From contig JAECUM010032014.1 of NCBI GenBank assembly GCA_016617855.1, positions 1 through 64,000 of the forward strand: a stretch of 64,000 nt of DNA. The letters are read 5' to 3'. The translations under genes and the position numbers were made by a program. Of the stretch, positions 48,042-57,743 are shown piece by piece; within the stretch, counting starts at the first letter, position 1, and the number at the start of each line of letters is the position of its first letter. The notes under the pieces are model-generated. The model worked only from the letters and a program-made list of their open reading frames with translations, was not told the DNA's origin and made no database searches. This stretch comes from Megalonaias nervosa. Its lineage: Eukaryota; Mollusca; Bivalvia; Unionida; Unionidae.

Positions 48042-48227
48042 TAGCAGCAGAGAGGGTGAACCCTACAACTTTGTAGAGACCTTATTTTTGAAATTTAAGG
48101 GTTCCTACGAAGGCTGAAAAAAGAAGTTTTTGCTTTAACAGTAAAAACTTCTCTAATTGACCAGATTTTTTCTGATTTTTTCACGTGCTGGTCACTACAC
48201 GTATGTCGTTCACCCTCTCTGCTGCTA
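48042..48227. repeat. Inverted repeat at the left side of Polinton 2
   Basis: TAGCAGCAGAGAGGGTGAAC (48,042-48,061) and its perfect reverse complement (48,208-48,227) enclose 146 bases with a further hairpin (AGAAGTTTTTGC...GTAAAAACTTCT). The first gene of Polinton 2 starts 33 bases later. It may be part of the left TIR, whose partner would lie beyond the window, or a small foldback element. Confidence 0.6.
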
Positions 48228-48260
48228 TAAATTAAACAACAAGTATAAATATTATCAATA
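48226..48260 (+). promoter_or_regulatory. TATA-like leader of the first Polinton 2 gene
   Basis: CTATAAATTAAA at 48,225-48,236 and AGTATAAATATT at 48,242-48,253 precede the ATG at 48,261. AT-rich leaders with TATAA also precede the genes at 51,387, 53,467 and 56,653, so single boxes are weak evidence. Confidence 0.35.
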
Positions 48261-49385
48261 ATGAGTATTGGAGAACCACACTCAGCTAAATTAGCTCGAG
48301 AGAGACTAGAGGCAATTAAAAAATATCTACCTGTTTGTGATTCTGTTAAGCAACAACTGCAATCGCGTCAGGAGTCTCAGGTGGAATTTGCAGAAGGTGC
48401 AGAACAGTTATTTAAACCGATTGTCGAACCAACGAAGAAAATTGTTACAGCAACTGAGGCAACACAACGATCTCTTGCAACATTGCCTGCTGATATTGCT
48501 GGTCGTATTCAAGCTGCTCAACCACCACCACAAGCACCACAAGCAGCTCAACCACCACCACAACCACCAAGAACCAAAACTAAGATAATAGATAAATTTA
48601 CGCCTGAAGGTATTGCTGCTATCAGGGACCCAACCAAATTATTTGATATTGCCGCGTTTGGATATTATGAAAGACAAAAATATGTAAAACCAGAACATGT
48701 TAAATCTCTAAGCTCTACCAATTGGATCAGGGATATATATCGCGTCTCTACTGGTATTCCAGAAATCAGATCTGATAAAGATATTATGAGTTTTAATGAA
48801 TTTGATGAGGTTGTACATAGATATATAAAAGAGACTAAACAGAGCAAACGATTATCACAACCACCACAATTTGAATTATCACCACTATCATCACCGCAGC
48901 TTAAAATACAACGACAAATACGAGATATACAACGAGATATACAACAACAAGATACACAACGACGAGAACAACAAATACGAGATATACAACGACGAAAACA
49001 ACAACTACGAGAACAACTACGAGAACAACAACAAAAAGAAGAATTTGCAACATTACCACAATCACCACAAATTAAATTACCACGATCACAACAACTACAA
49101 CCAGTCCAAACAACAGGTAAGGAAGAAGAAGAAGAATTTCAAGACGCTCCCGGCGCAACTGGAAGTGGTCTAGGAAGTGGTCTTATTACTTGTCCCAATA
49201 ATATCCTTGCTGATGTTGATCGACTAGAAATTCTCATTGGAGGAAAACGAGCTGTTAATAATTCATCAGAAATAATTAATGAAGCATCTGATGCTTGCAA
49301 ACGATTATTTACAGGCGGTATCATAGATATTAATGTATATCGATCCCTCATTAATGAAATCGCCGATGACTACCACAGTGATTAG
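48261..49385 (+). CDS. Gln/Arg-rich coiled-coil protein of Polinton 2, unknown
   Basis: 374 residues, intact. The N-terminal ~100 residues are helical (AKLARERLEAIKKYLPVC, QVEFAEGAEQLFKPIVEPTKK), then a Pro/Gln linker (QPPPQAPQAAQPPPQPP), a globular-looking middle (ALRDPT-like AIRDPTKLFDIAAFGYYERQ), and a long Gln/Arg coiled-coil tract from about residue 215 (RQIRDIQRDIQQQDTQ). The C-terminus ends TGGIIDINVYRSLINEI. I do not recognise the family. First gene of the late run, just before the core protein; a scaffold or structural role is possible but unproven. Confidence 0.6.
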   Translation: MSIGEPHSAKLARERLEAIKKYLPVCDSVKQQLQSRQESQVEFAEGAEQLFKPIVEPTKKIVTATEATQRSLATLPADIAGRIQAAQPPPQAPQAAQPPPQPPRTKTKIIDKFTPEGIAAIRDPTKLFDIAAFGYYERQKYVKPEHVKSLSSTNWIRDIYRVSTGIPEIRSDKDIMSFNEFDEVVHRYIKETKQSKRLSQPPQFELSPLSSPQLKIQRQIRDIQRDIQQQDTQRREQQIRDIQRRKQQLREQLREQQQKEEFATLPQSPQIKLPRSQQLQPVQTTGKEEEEEFQDAPGATGSGLGSGLITCPNNILADVDRLEILIGGKRAVNNSSEIINEASDACKRLFTGGIIDINVYRSLINEIADDYHSD

Positions 49386-49418
49386 ATACAATTAGTGATA
49401 AAGTCATTTAATAACAAA

Positions 49419-49902
49419 ATGATCGTGCATGGTACTCAACGTGGACCTACCATGGTCAGGGTAATAAACTCTCGATTACCGGTATACAAAGCGACCTATG
49501 GAGATGGACTAGGTGATGTTATTCAGGGTCTGTTTAGAAGAATAGCCCCAAAAGCAATACCGATTGCAAAGCAACTAGGAATGAAAGCTATTGATGTTGT
49601 TCGTGAAAAGGTATAGGCGCTGTTGGTAATATTGCTAGCAAAGCATTCTCAGCAATCAAAGATAGACTATCACGATTAATACGCAGACCACAAGCGACCC
49701 GACCTCAACCTGTGAAATTGGCTAGCACTGAAGTGATGCCAGCAAGTGTAAGTAAAATAATAAATCAAGCCGCTAATTAAAAACTAGCGGAGTTGGCTGA
49801 TGTCCCGATGTCGGAAAAGGAAAAAAAAATATAACCGCTAGTCTGATAGCAGGAAGTGGTCTCACTTCCCGAAGTGGTCTTCGTGTTAGACGAAGACGAT
49901 AA
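49419..49902 (+). pseudogene. Core/pX-like virion protein (element 2), frameshifted
   Basis: From the ATG at 49,419: PVYKATYGDGLGDVIQGLFRRIAP matches the Gly-rich start of the core protein of element 1 (14,673) and adintovirus pX-like proteins. TAG at 49,615-49,617 is reached after a frameshift near 49,610; the protein-like reading continues in another frame (KAFSAIKDRLSRLIRR). After a further shift the end reads GSGLTSRSGLRVRRRR, stopping at 49,900-49,902. The Arg-rich tail fits DNA binding. The major capsid ATG follows eight bases later. Confidence 0.65.
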
Positions 49903-49910
49903 TAATAAAG

Positions 49911-51343
49911 ATGTTTAAGCGTATATCTGACCCCGCGTTTGACATGGATGCACCAGTACTCAAAGATGAGTCTATGCGCGATTATCAGTATTATTCTTAT
50001 GATGCACGAATGCCAGATCAGCGTGGAAGAATCGAACTACAGGTTCAAGATACAAGTAGATATTTCTTACCCGCTGAAGCATTTATTGAAGTCGAAGGTG
50101 AAATTATAAAAACCGATAATACTGAATACGCCGCTGAGGATAGAACTGGTTTTGTTAATAATGGTATTATGGCGTTATTTGATAGCGCTACGTACATGAT
50201 TGACGGAAAAATATTGAATCTATTCAGAAAGACGTCGACGTTGCCACAACGATACTTGGACTTGCAAGATACAGCGATGATTATTCAAGATCAGCTGGTC
50301 CATCAATGATGTTCTCAAAAGATACTTCTGACCGCCCTGACAGTAGACAACACAATTTAGTACAAACACCGCGTGTTACTGCAATCGATCCACAACCAGC
50401 TGGAATTATAGCCCGGCCTGCTGATGCATTTTCGTTATTGCACAGTGTTAATTCAGAATTCAACTTAGGATTTACAGCACGTCGAGCAATGTTAAAAGGT
50501 AATAGGAAAACATTTTCGTGTGTGATTCCACTGTCACACATCTTTGGATTCTGTAGAAATGTTAGAAAAGTTATTTTTGGAGCTAAACACACAGTTGTAC
50601 TTGTGCGAAAAAGCGATGATAATGATGCAATGTGGCATGTTGAAGGAGCTGATGCTAATGCAACTGCGGCACTTCATGGTAAAGTATTACTAACAAAACT
50701 TTCTCTGTGGATGCCAGTGATGACTCCAACAATATCTGAAGAAGATCGGTTACTATCTTTTATGAGTCAAGGTGGTAAATCAGCGTTATCATGGTTAACG
50801 ATGACCACAGATGTTGTTCAGAGTGCAATTAATGGTCTATTCACATGGCAAATAGCTTCTCAGCAAGGTGTTTCTGCACCAAGACATATATTTATTGCAC
50901 TTCAGGATAATACACGTGTAAGCAATCAAATAAAAAGTTTAATGATATTTGACAAACTTGGTATTTCTGAGGTTTCATTAAGGATAAATGGACACCAAGA
51001 ACCATCCGAGGATATATTACTGAATTTCGATCAAAATCATGTAGCACGTGCATATGATCGATTAATGTCGTTCATGGGACGTGATCAAAACATTGATACT
51101 GGTTTACAAATATCGCAGCTAGATTTTACATTGCTGTATCCGATTTATTACTTTTCACTAGAACATTTAGATTTAACCAGACAATCTGTTGTAGATATTC
51201 ATTTTCGAGCTCGCGTTAATAGAAACATTGTAGATATCCCTAATTACAGAGCAATAGCCGTTATACTCAGCGATAAATCGATGTTACTCGAAGGTGTTGG
51301 TGGACGAATGAGAGTTATTGATGCTCCAGTAGAAAATATGTAA
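49911..51343 (+). pseudogene. Major capsid protein (element 2), one frameshift
   Basis: About 477 codons over two frames: 49,911 to near 50,260 and from there to 51,343. The first part shows RGRIELQVQDTSRYFLPAEAFIEVEG and the second EFNLGFTARRAMLKG, IPLSHIFGFC, RHIFIALQDNT and LEHLDLTRQSVVDIHFRARV. The two halves together fit a Polinton hexon-type double jelly-roll major capsid protein, with the SMMFSKDTSDRP region starting the second frame. A single indel near 50,260 disrupts it; otherwise it is well kept. It is not close to the major capsid protein of element 1. Confidence 0.78.
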
Positions 51344-51386
51344 AATATTTTCTAAACATGTAATTAGATCATTCATAATATTATAA

Positions 51387-51928
51387 ATGTCATATCATCA
51401 CGTTAGTGTGAGTCTGACTCCTGGTCAGATCAAAAAGCTGCAATCAGCATCAAAAAATAACTGTGGAATAAAAATATCGCTAAAGCGAGAACAAATGACC
51501 GGTGCAAATAAACTATCGTTGACCGAGCGTCAGTTCAAAAACTTCAATGAAGCTAAAAAATCAAATAAAGGCGTCAAACTTAATCTTTCTGCGGGCGCCA
51601 TCAAAGATATTGCAAAATCGGGTGGTATATTTCCACTTCTCGCAGCTATACCAGCATTAATAGCAGCTGCAGCACCAGCTGTTGCAAAAGCAGCTGCATT
51701 AGGTGCTGTTGGAACAGCTGCTGGAATGGCGTTAAAGAAAGCAACCGGACAAGGAATCAAAAAAAGGGAAGCGGTTTAAGACTACCAGGGACCCCGTATT
51801 CGTGGTACGAAAAGGGTCTAAGATTACCAGGAACCCCGTATTCGTGGTACGGAAAGGGTCTAAGATTACCAGGGACCCCGTATTCGTGGTACGGAAAGGG
51901 TCTAAGACTTCCCGGGACAGTTTACTAA
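51387..51928 (+). pseudogene. Membrane-active virion protein with 14-residue repeats (element 2)
   Basis: The N-terminal half has repeated short modules (LTPGQIKKLQSASKNNCGI, LSLTERQFKNFNEAKKSNKG) ending in LS. Then comes a hydrophobic Ala-rich segment (about residues 77-115: GGIFPLLAAIPALIAAAAP) likely to enter membranes. The present stop at 51,777 follows a run of seven A (51,759-51,765). In the alternative frame after that run, three repeats of GLRLPGTPYSWY-type sequence follow and end with TAA at 51,926, nine bases before the protease ATG. So a one-base slip probably truncates it. The module type is known to me from other invertebrate Polintons; a role in membrane disruption during entry is inferred. 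Confidence 0.65.
51777..51918 (+). repeat. 42-bp tandem repeat, 3.3 copies
   Basis: Unit TAAGATTACCAGGGACCCCG + TATTCGTGGTACGGAAAGGGTC. The length is a multiple of three, so the repeat is coding in at least two frames (GLRLPGTPYSWYGK or VRKGSKITRDPVFV). Confidence 0.9.
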
Positions 51929-51936
51929 TATCACCT

Positions 51937-52338
51937 ATGTCCAATTTTGATTTACTTAATGCTGCTAAGCAATTAAAAATAAAAAATTTCAGAGGTGTTT
52001 TTATGCGCGATCAATTACCAAAAAAACCAAACAATATTGAAACCGGTATTATTAATCTCGATAAAAACTCTGGACCAGGCACGCACTGGGTCGCATATGC
52101 AATTGATCCACGTGGAATTGTTTATTTTGATTCCTATGGATTAGCACCACCAAAAGAATTTTTAGAGTACGTTACCGGCGATATTCCAATCTGGTATTCA
52201 ACGCTACCAACACAAAAAATAACTGATCCTCAAATATGCGGTCGTGAAACCCTCGCTGTGCTTGATGCTGTATCAAAATCAACAGCGCCACCTCATAAAG
52301 TCGTGCACGCGTTCACTACACTACGTCATAACACTTAA
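51937..52338 (+). CDS. Adenain-like cysteine protease (element 2), intact
   Basis: 133 residues from the ATG at 51,937 (MSNFDLLNAAKQLKI). The triad is in place: His50 (PGTHWVAYAID), Asp65 (IVYFDSYGLAPP) and Cys101 (DPQICGRETLAVLD). FRGVFMRDQLP is the typical N-terminal block. It would process the core, capsid and membrane-active proteins during maturation. The frame is open upstream through the 42-bp repeats, but the ATG after the TAA at 51,926 is the better start. Related to, but clearly diverged from, the protease at 16,975. Confidence 0.85.
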   Translation: MSNFDLLNAAKQLKIKNFRGVFMRDQLPKKPNNIETGIINLDKNSGPGTHWVAYAIDPRGIVYFDSYGLAPPKEFLEYVTGDIPIWYSTLPTQKITDPQICGRETLAVLDAVSKSTAPPHKVVHAFTTLRHNT

Positions 52339-52357
52339 ACAAATATCAGTAAATATA

Positions 52358-53457
52358 ATGGTAGATATTTATGGAAGATCTACTCGCAAAGATCAGAAGA
52401 AAGTCGATTTATCTAAATATGCAACTCTTGATCAGCTCAGAAATGAAATCGATGATTTATTAAATATCACAAGTGTGGCTCAAAATGAAGTCGTCGTTTT
52501 CAGGACAAACAAGGACGATTAAAAACGAGTAACATACAACTACTAGATGTACTTGTACGAATTCCCAACGCGGTTGTTAATAATATCGTTACTTTTGCTG
52601 ATCAAGGTAAAATACAGGATTCCGGTAAGTCGGTTAACGACTATGTTAAGAAAACTGGTGATGTATTTACCGGTGACATTATTATGTCAGGAAGAAAAAT
52701 TACATATCTTATGAATCCAACCTCGGATACAGACGCAGCAACAAAAAAATACGTCGATGATCAAGAATCCAAGTACGTGTCAGTGTGCGGTGGTATAATG
52801 CGTGCATTTCTCGACATGAATAATAATGGTATTAATAATCTCAGAACACCAGAAACAGATTTTGACGCTGCAACGAAGAAATACGTCGACGATAAGGAAA
52901 TTCCAATAACGACTTCGTTAACGACAATCAATGATGGAATTAATGCATTTAGAGCTGATTATATTAATCATGTACAAACATTTCTAAATTTTCGTAGAAA
53001 TGTAAACAGATCTATTAATGACTTTTTTTTTATTTTACCAGTCGTTGACATAAAACTTACCGACATTAACATGAAAATCAACGATATTGTTAGTGGAATT
53101 CCTAATATCATTGAAAAAACGAATCTTATTAAAATTCCTCACAAGCAGATCTTCAACGTAGTATACACAGTAGCATCAGGATTGGGAGTATGGACACTGC
53201 AAGATAATAATCTCAAACACACCGCAGAAGTCACTGGTGTATACAGACTGTCCGTATTTAGTAGTGCAAAATTCAGTATATTTATTACATTTCCATGGCG
53301 TTATTCAAACGATACTTTTTCTGGAGTTGTATCCGTCATAATAAATAAAGATGCGGAAGAAACATTTCTGCTGGAAGCATCTGATAAAAATTTAACCAGA
53401 GCGTTATACTGGTGGTGTTTGGAATTTGTGTGTGAAACTCCTCAATTAGTTATCTAG
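52358..53457 (+). pseudogene. Fibre-like protein with DAATKKYVDD repeats (element 2), frameshifted
   Basis: Starts MVDIYGRSTRKD at 52,358. A frameshift near 52,500 ends that frame at 52,522; the protein continues in frame 1 to 53,457. Two copies of the module (KITYLMNPTSDTDAATKKYVDD and GINNLRTPETDFDAATKKYV) resemble tail-fibre repeats of phages, where they form trimeric stalks. The C-terminal 130 residues (VWTLQDNNLKHTAEVTGVYR) look like a beta-rich head. Likely attachment fibre of the virion; this is inferred from repeats and position before the penton gene. Confidence 0.65.
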
Positions 53458-53466
53458 ATAAGTATA

Positions 53467-53940
53467 ATGAATCAAGAGTCATTTATCGACGTTCAACGTC
53501 ACAGATACGCTCAAGTATGTGAGTGTCAAACCAAGCTAAAAAATATCATCGACGATTACACGATAAAGGTAAAAAAATATAGGCGACGTATGGTTGTTAT
53601 TGATATAATGGTATACTCGGTTTCTGCTGTTATTGCTGGAACTGGATTATTACTATCAACAATAACGATGACAGCGCCTGCAGTTGTAACGATTATAGTT
53701 TCAACGGCAACAACATGAGCAGGTATTTTCAGTATTATCGCTAAGAAAATATCTACGTGTACAAATGATAAATTAAGCGAGTACATAATGAAATTGCACA
53801 CAGCAACATCATCTTATTCTAGATTATCATCTTATCTTTCGGCGTATCTCAGCGATGGTAAAATATCCGATGAGGAATTTGCAACGATAATGGAAACTTA
53901 TCATGAGGCATTCAAAGTGGATGATAAAGTGGAGGGTTGA
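53467..53940 (+). pseudogene. Small membrane protein (element 2), one in-frame TGA
   Basis: One frame of 158 codons with TGA at 53,716-53,718. N-terminal helix (DVQRHRYAQVCECQTKL), then two hydrophobic segments (residues 49-66 and 67-88: VIAGTGLLLSTITMTAPAV), then after the TGA a helical C-terminus (SRLSSYLSAYLSDGKI, EEFATIMETYHEAF). I recall proteins of this design in other invertebrate Polintons, with unknown function. It lies between fibre and penton. Confidence 0.55.
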
Positions 53941-53975
53941 ATTTCCGCTCTATTAAATACGGAGTATTTTAAATA

Positions 53976-55439
53976 ATGTCATCGTTAGAATTACTTCAGC
54001 AGATCGTAGCTAATACAACGCCGTCAAAAACTACTATGATATTATTAAGTTCAACCAACCCTGAATTTAGCGTTAATTTTCCGACCTCAATTCCAGTAAA
54101 GGAAATAGCGCTAGCACAACTGCGCGTTTATCATAGTTGGCCTAATATTAGGTCAAAACCGTTTGGTGGACAACCAGCAAATAATTCACTGGTATTTGCG
54201 AATAAAAATAAACCTGATGGAAGTCCTGATTGGCAAGTTGTTGGAATTACAACGGGTAGTTATCAAATAGACGAGATTAATGATGAGTTCCAACGCAGAA
54301 TTAAATCTATCACAGGGAAAGAATCTAAAATAGCGATTACTGCTTACGAACCAACACTATCAGCGGTGATTGAAATAAATTCTCCTGATTACCTCGTAGA
54401 TAGCTATCAAAGTTCGATCAGATCAGTGTTAGGATGGCCTGAAGTCGTACCTGTTTATAATGGAGTTTCATAACCAATTAAAAATGAATTTAAAACGAGT
54501 GAAGAAAAATTCATTAAAGATCCAGAATATCGAAAAAAACAACCATGGAGTAATACAAGATTTGGATTTCCAAACGACGATAGATATTACTTTACTGATT
54601 TTGACGGTAAAAGAATTCCCAAGTTGAATAAAGCATTATTTATTATTAACACAGACACCAAGACGAAGATTAGTTTATATACTGTTGATGTAAGATTTAT
54701 TAAACATTTTTTAGATACTCTTAAACCTGAATACGATAAAACGTTTAATGATTTAAGAAGTTTACTTATTTCATTATCACAACATTACAACGATAACGTA
54801 AAGCAGCAAATAATCGAGTCAATAAAACACTTAAATTGGATCTTATTCGATTTATACATCGTCAATCGAAGTATTATAAACACTGCGACTAAACTCGATG
54901 GAAATCGTTACACAAATCCAGAATCTAAACAAGCATTTCTTAATCATTACAAAATAACAGAAAAAGATTTACAAACATTTGTTATACCAGATTTAAATAA
55001 CGCTGAAATGAAGAAATCATTAAATGATCTTATTGAAGAATATTATCCGGGAGTAATTGAATCGTGGAGAAAAATAGCCCCACCACCGGTTATACTAAAA
55101 CACAATAACAACCCTTTTGGTGCCGGACGTCATATATCGCCAGGCATTGTAAACATAACATCAGTTATTGCAGTTAATCTGGTATGCGATGTTATTGAAG
55201 GTAGCTATCAGATAGATCTTTCTAAGTCTAACCAGGCCCAGCAAGGGTACATATTATTCAGTTTTAGTCCATTGGCCCCTCCCGGTTGGTTAATTGTATC
55301 AGAGCCAATTAACCCCGTGTACTTGCGAGTTCATAATCCGTTATTATCAAGCATACACTTTAAACTTACAGACCAAAGCAATCGCATTCTGGACACAAGA
55401 AATGAAGAATTAAATATAAATCTGTATGTAAAATCATAA
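53976..55439 (+). pseudogene. Penton-like minor capsid protein (element 2), one in-frame TAA
   Basis: 487 codons in one frame with TAA at 54,471-54,473. The first part has TMILLSSTNPEFSVNFPTSI, a WPNIR loop, and TTGSYQIDEINDEFQRRI, the same kind of motif as PPGYYFSGQHLVNAIADRF in the penton of element 1. After the stop comes a helical insert (HFLDTLKPEYDKTFNDL) and a final beta domain (VIEGSYQIDLSKSNQAQQG, LFSFSPLAPPGW, IHFKLTDQSNRILDTRNEEL) typical of Polinton pentons. Would cap capsid vertices. Confidence 0.72.
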
Positions 55440-55861
55440 TGCGTTTTTATCACAATGCGTTATCATAACAAAAAAAATATCCGGATGTATATTGCTTGTC
55501 TATAATACTGTATTCTTTGTTTACATAAAATCCGCGTACAGATTTCTCATAGTGCACAATCGAAATCTATTATCTAGAAGGCTGTGGCTGCATATTGATT
55601 ATTCCATAACGGCTGTGTATATGTGGCCGATTACCGCGTAAAGTTATTTTAAGAACATACGCTATGACTAAATCAATATCCTTGGTTACGGCTTACGCAT
55701 AGACTCAGTGTTAATGCAGAATTATATATATTTTTTGGAAATTAGAAATATAAAATCTCATTTTACACAGAAAACTGTGGTTTTTGTTAAGAACACTGTA
55801 GTTTTTAGGAAATAGGCTATTGGTAAACACATACTAACTTTTTCAGTATGTATTTATAACA
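55440..55861. other. Non-coding gap, nothing recognised
   Basis: AT-rich DNA after the penton gene. No frame or repeat seen. Confidence 0.5.
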
Positions 55862-56107
55862 AGGTCCGATAGCTCAATTGATAGCGCGTAGAAACTCTCA
55901 TCCGGAGGGTCATGGTTCGAAACCCGAGAAAGACATATGTCTGCGGGAGGCTATTTTAGGCCAAGATTTATAATCTATTGGGGGATCCAGCCCCCCCCCC
56001 CCCGTCTTCAGAGTACACCAATCCACTACGTCAACACGTGGTGGGTTCACTTTTGTGAATCACCCATTGGTTGATCATTATGGGTTGGTGTGCTGGCGTG
56101 AAGACGG
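55862..56107 (+). mobile_element. tRNA-like SINE head followed by a hairpin
   Basis: 55,862-55,940 has tRNA-like boxes A (TAGCTCAATTGATAGCGCG) and B (GGTTCGAAACC) but no matching acceptor stem. After a C-run (55,991-56,003), 56,004-56,107 is an imperfect hairpin: CGTCTTCAGAGTACACCAAT pairs with TTGGTGTGCTGGCGTGAAGACG, with GGGTTCACTTTTGTGAATCACCC in the centre. Probably one or two small insertions into the Polinton. Confidence 0.55.
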
Positions 56108-56150
56108 CATTTGATCATATCATCATCATCATCGTATCATCTCATCAAAA

Positions 56151-56612
56151 ATATACAGCGGGGGGTGATATGAGGTCGTGACCTTGTGACTTCACTAAAG
56201 GGGTACCCCACACAAGGGCCATTCCAAAAGACACAATCGCAAAACTAAAAATAAACCTAATGAGATTCCAGGTCACAAAGACCAATCAGCCTTTGAGTTG
56301 CTAGAGTTTCGGTTACGGATATCTAGGAATTCTTGTAAGGCAATAAACAGAATCTGATTGGTCACTAAAATAAGACCTACACGTGTATAAACAACCCTCT
56401 GAGTTCCTAGAGTTTCGGTTACGGATATTTAGGAATTCTTTCGGGGGTAAACAAATAACACGTACAGACAGCCCTCTGAGCCTCTAAAGTTTCGGTTTCG
56501 GATATTTAGGGGTTCTCTTGGGGGTAAATGTCTAAACAAAGATTCGGAACCTCATTAGGTTTATCTGATACAACTATGGAATGGTAGACCGAATATCACC
56601 CCGCGCTGTATA
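56151..56612. mobile_element. MITE-like insertion, ~21-bp TIRs, three internal repeats
   Basis: Ends ATATACAGCGGGGGGTGATA and the near-perfect reverse complement at 56,592-56,612. Inner inverted blocks ATAAACCTAATGAG (56,251) and CTCATTAGGTTTAT (56,550) extend the symmetry. The centre has three tandem copies (starting about 56,296, 56,399 and 56,478) of GAGTTNCTAGAGTTTCGGTTACGGATAT-like sequence. No frame inside; non-autonomous. Confidence 0.75.
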
Positions 56613-56652
56613 TTTTTCTTTATTTTTATATTAAATAAACACTTATTATATA

Positions 56653-57087
56653 ATGAATTTTGAAAATATCAATGTCATTGTTTCTGCGATTAAAAAATTA
56701 CAACATAACGGTATCAATGTATCTGACAATCTTAATGCTGAAAAGATTCTATGTGATTTTGACTCATTACAACAACGAAAGAACGAGATCAGATTTACGC
56801 TATCCGCTGATTATAAATTCATGAAAATTATCCAGCAAGGAATGTTAAAGTCACTGGCAACTGTCACTGATGATCAGGTAAAATTGTTTGTGCGTCTCTC
56901 AAACGCTATTGACAAAATCAAGCTAGAATTATCTCATGGATACGAACAGAGAAAGATTATGAATTTTCGTATAAGACAATTAAGAGAGCATTGTGAAAAT
57001 ACGAGTGAAAATACGAGTGAAAATGACAGCGATAATGATGGACCATTGACTGTGATAATAGCTAAACAAAATCCTTGGGAAAATTAA
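56653..57087 (+). CDS. Small acidic helical protein (element 2), unknown
   Basis: 144 residues, intact. Mostly helical (VIVSAIKKLQHNGINVSD, LFVRLSNAIDKIKLELSHG, NFRIRQLREHCEN) with a low-complexity NTSENTSENDSDNDG acidic stretch before the end. No family recognised. It starts 40 bases after the MITE-like insertion and stands alone between the late genes and the replication genes. Confidence 0.5.
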   Translation: MNFENINVIVSAIKKLQHNGINVSDNLNAEKILCDFDSLQQRKNEIRFTLSADYKFMKIIQQGMLKSLATVTDDQVKLFVRLSNAIDKIKLELSHGYEQRKIMNFRIRQLREHCENTSENTSENDSDNDGPLTVIIAKQNPWEN

Positions 57088-57246
57088 CATAACCATTATG
57101 TTTCAGTAGGTATCATAGATTTGGATATGTTTCGCATTGTGGATACCTCATATTGACAAGTATTGTATCCCAACCATTATATTTCAGTAGGTATCAAGTA
57201 CAATATTGCACGTTGTGTAAAGTTTTTCGTTGAGTTTGCTAGTTTT

Positions 57247-57458
57247 CGTTGGGTCAAAACCCCAGGAAGGTTAACGGGAATTAACATTAGGTTTTAAATT
57301 TGTTGATCAAATACTGGTTTTTTCCAGTTCTTTTGCTTGTATTATGTAGATTTTTTCTAGCAAATTACGATAAAAATCCGGAAAAAACCAGTTTTTCATC
57401 GATAAATTTAAAACCTAATGTTAATTCCCGTTAACCTTCCTGGAGGTTTGACCCAACG
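57247..57458. repeat. Large inverted repeat, two ~79-bp arms
   Basis: 57,247-57,325 pairs with 57,380-57,458 (CGTTGGGTCAAAACCCCAGG against CCTGGAGGTTTGACCCAACG; TTAACGGGAATTAACATTAG against CTAATGTTAATTCCCGTTAA; CTGGTTTTTTCC against GGAAAAAACCAG). The 54-base loop is AT-rich. It would form a long hairpin as RNA or a cruciform in DNA. Non-autonomous foldback insertion or viral structural element. Confidence 0.8.
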
Positions 57459-57743
57459 AATTTGTCAAAATCTGACTGATTTTCACTGATTTTTGGTCAT
57501 TTTTCATGCAAAAAACGAGATTTTCGAACAAAAACGCGGTTTTCAGAACAAAATCAATGAAATAAAAAAACCACTAAATATTTATAAAAATTATTTTTAT
57601 TTGCAGTACTTGAGATCCAAATTCACTGGTATGGACAATCAGGATAGCTTTTGACATTAACTCGTATAAACGGATAACTACGATATTTATCATTATGCTT
57701 GACGGATCGCTTAATCATTTGGTAACATTAAAAATACGGTAGA

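Noticed and set aside
48871..49173. Asn/Tyr/His-rich protein inside the 48,261 gene
   Set aside because: It is a shifted reading of the CAA/CGA-rich coiled-coil region of the real gene.
51802..51936. N-terminal extension of the protease through the 42-bp repeats
   Set aside because: Another frame of the repeats joins better to the preceding gene and ends just before the protease ATG.
55862..55940. A tRNA gene
   Set aside because: Good A and B boxes, but the D-stem and acceptor stem are mismatched; a SINE head fits better.
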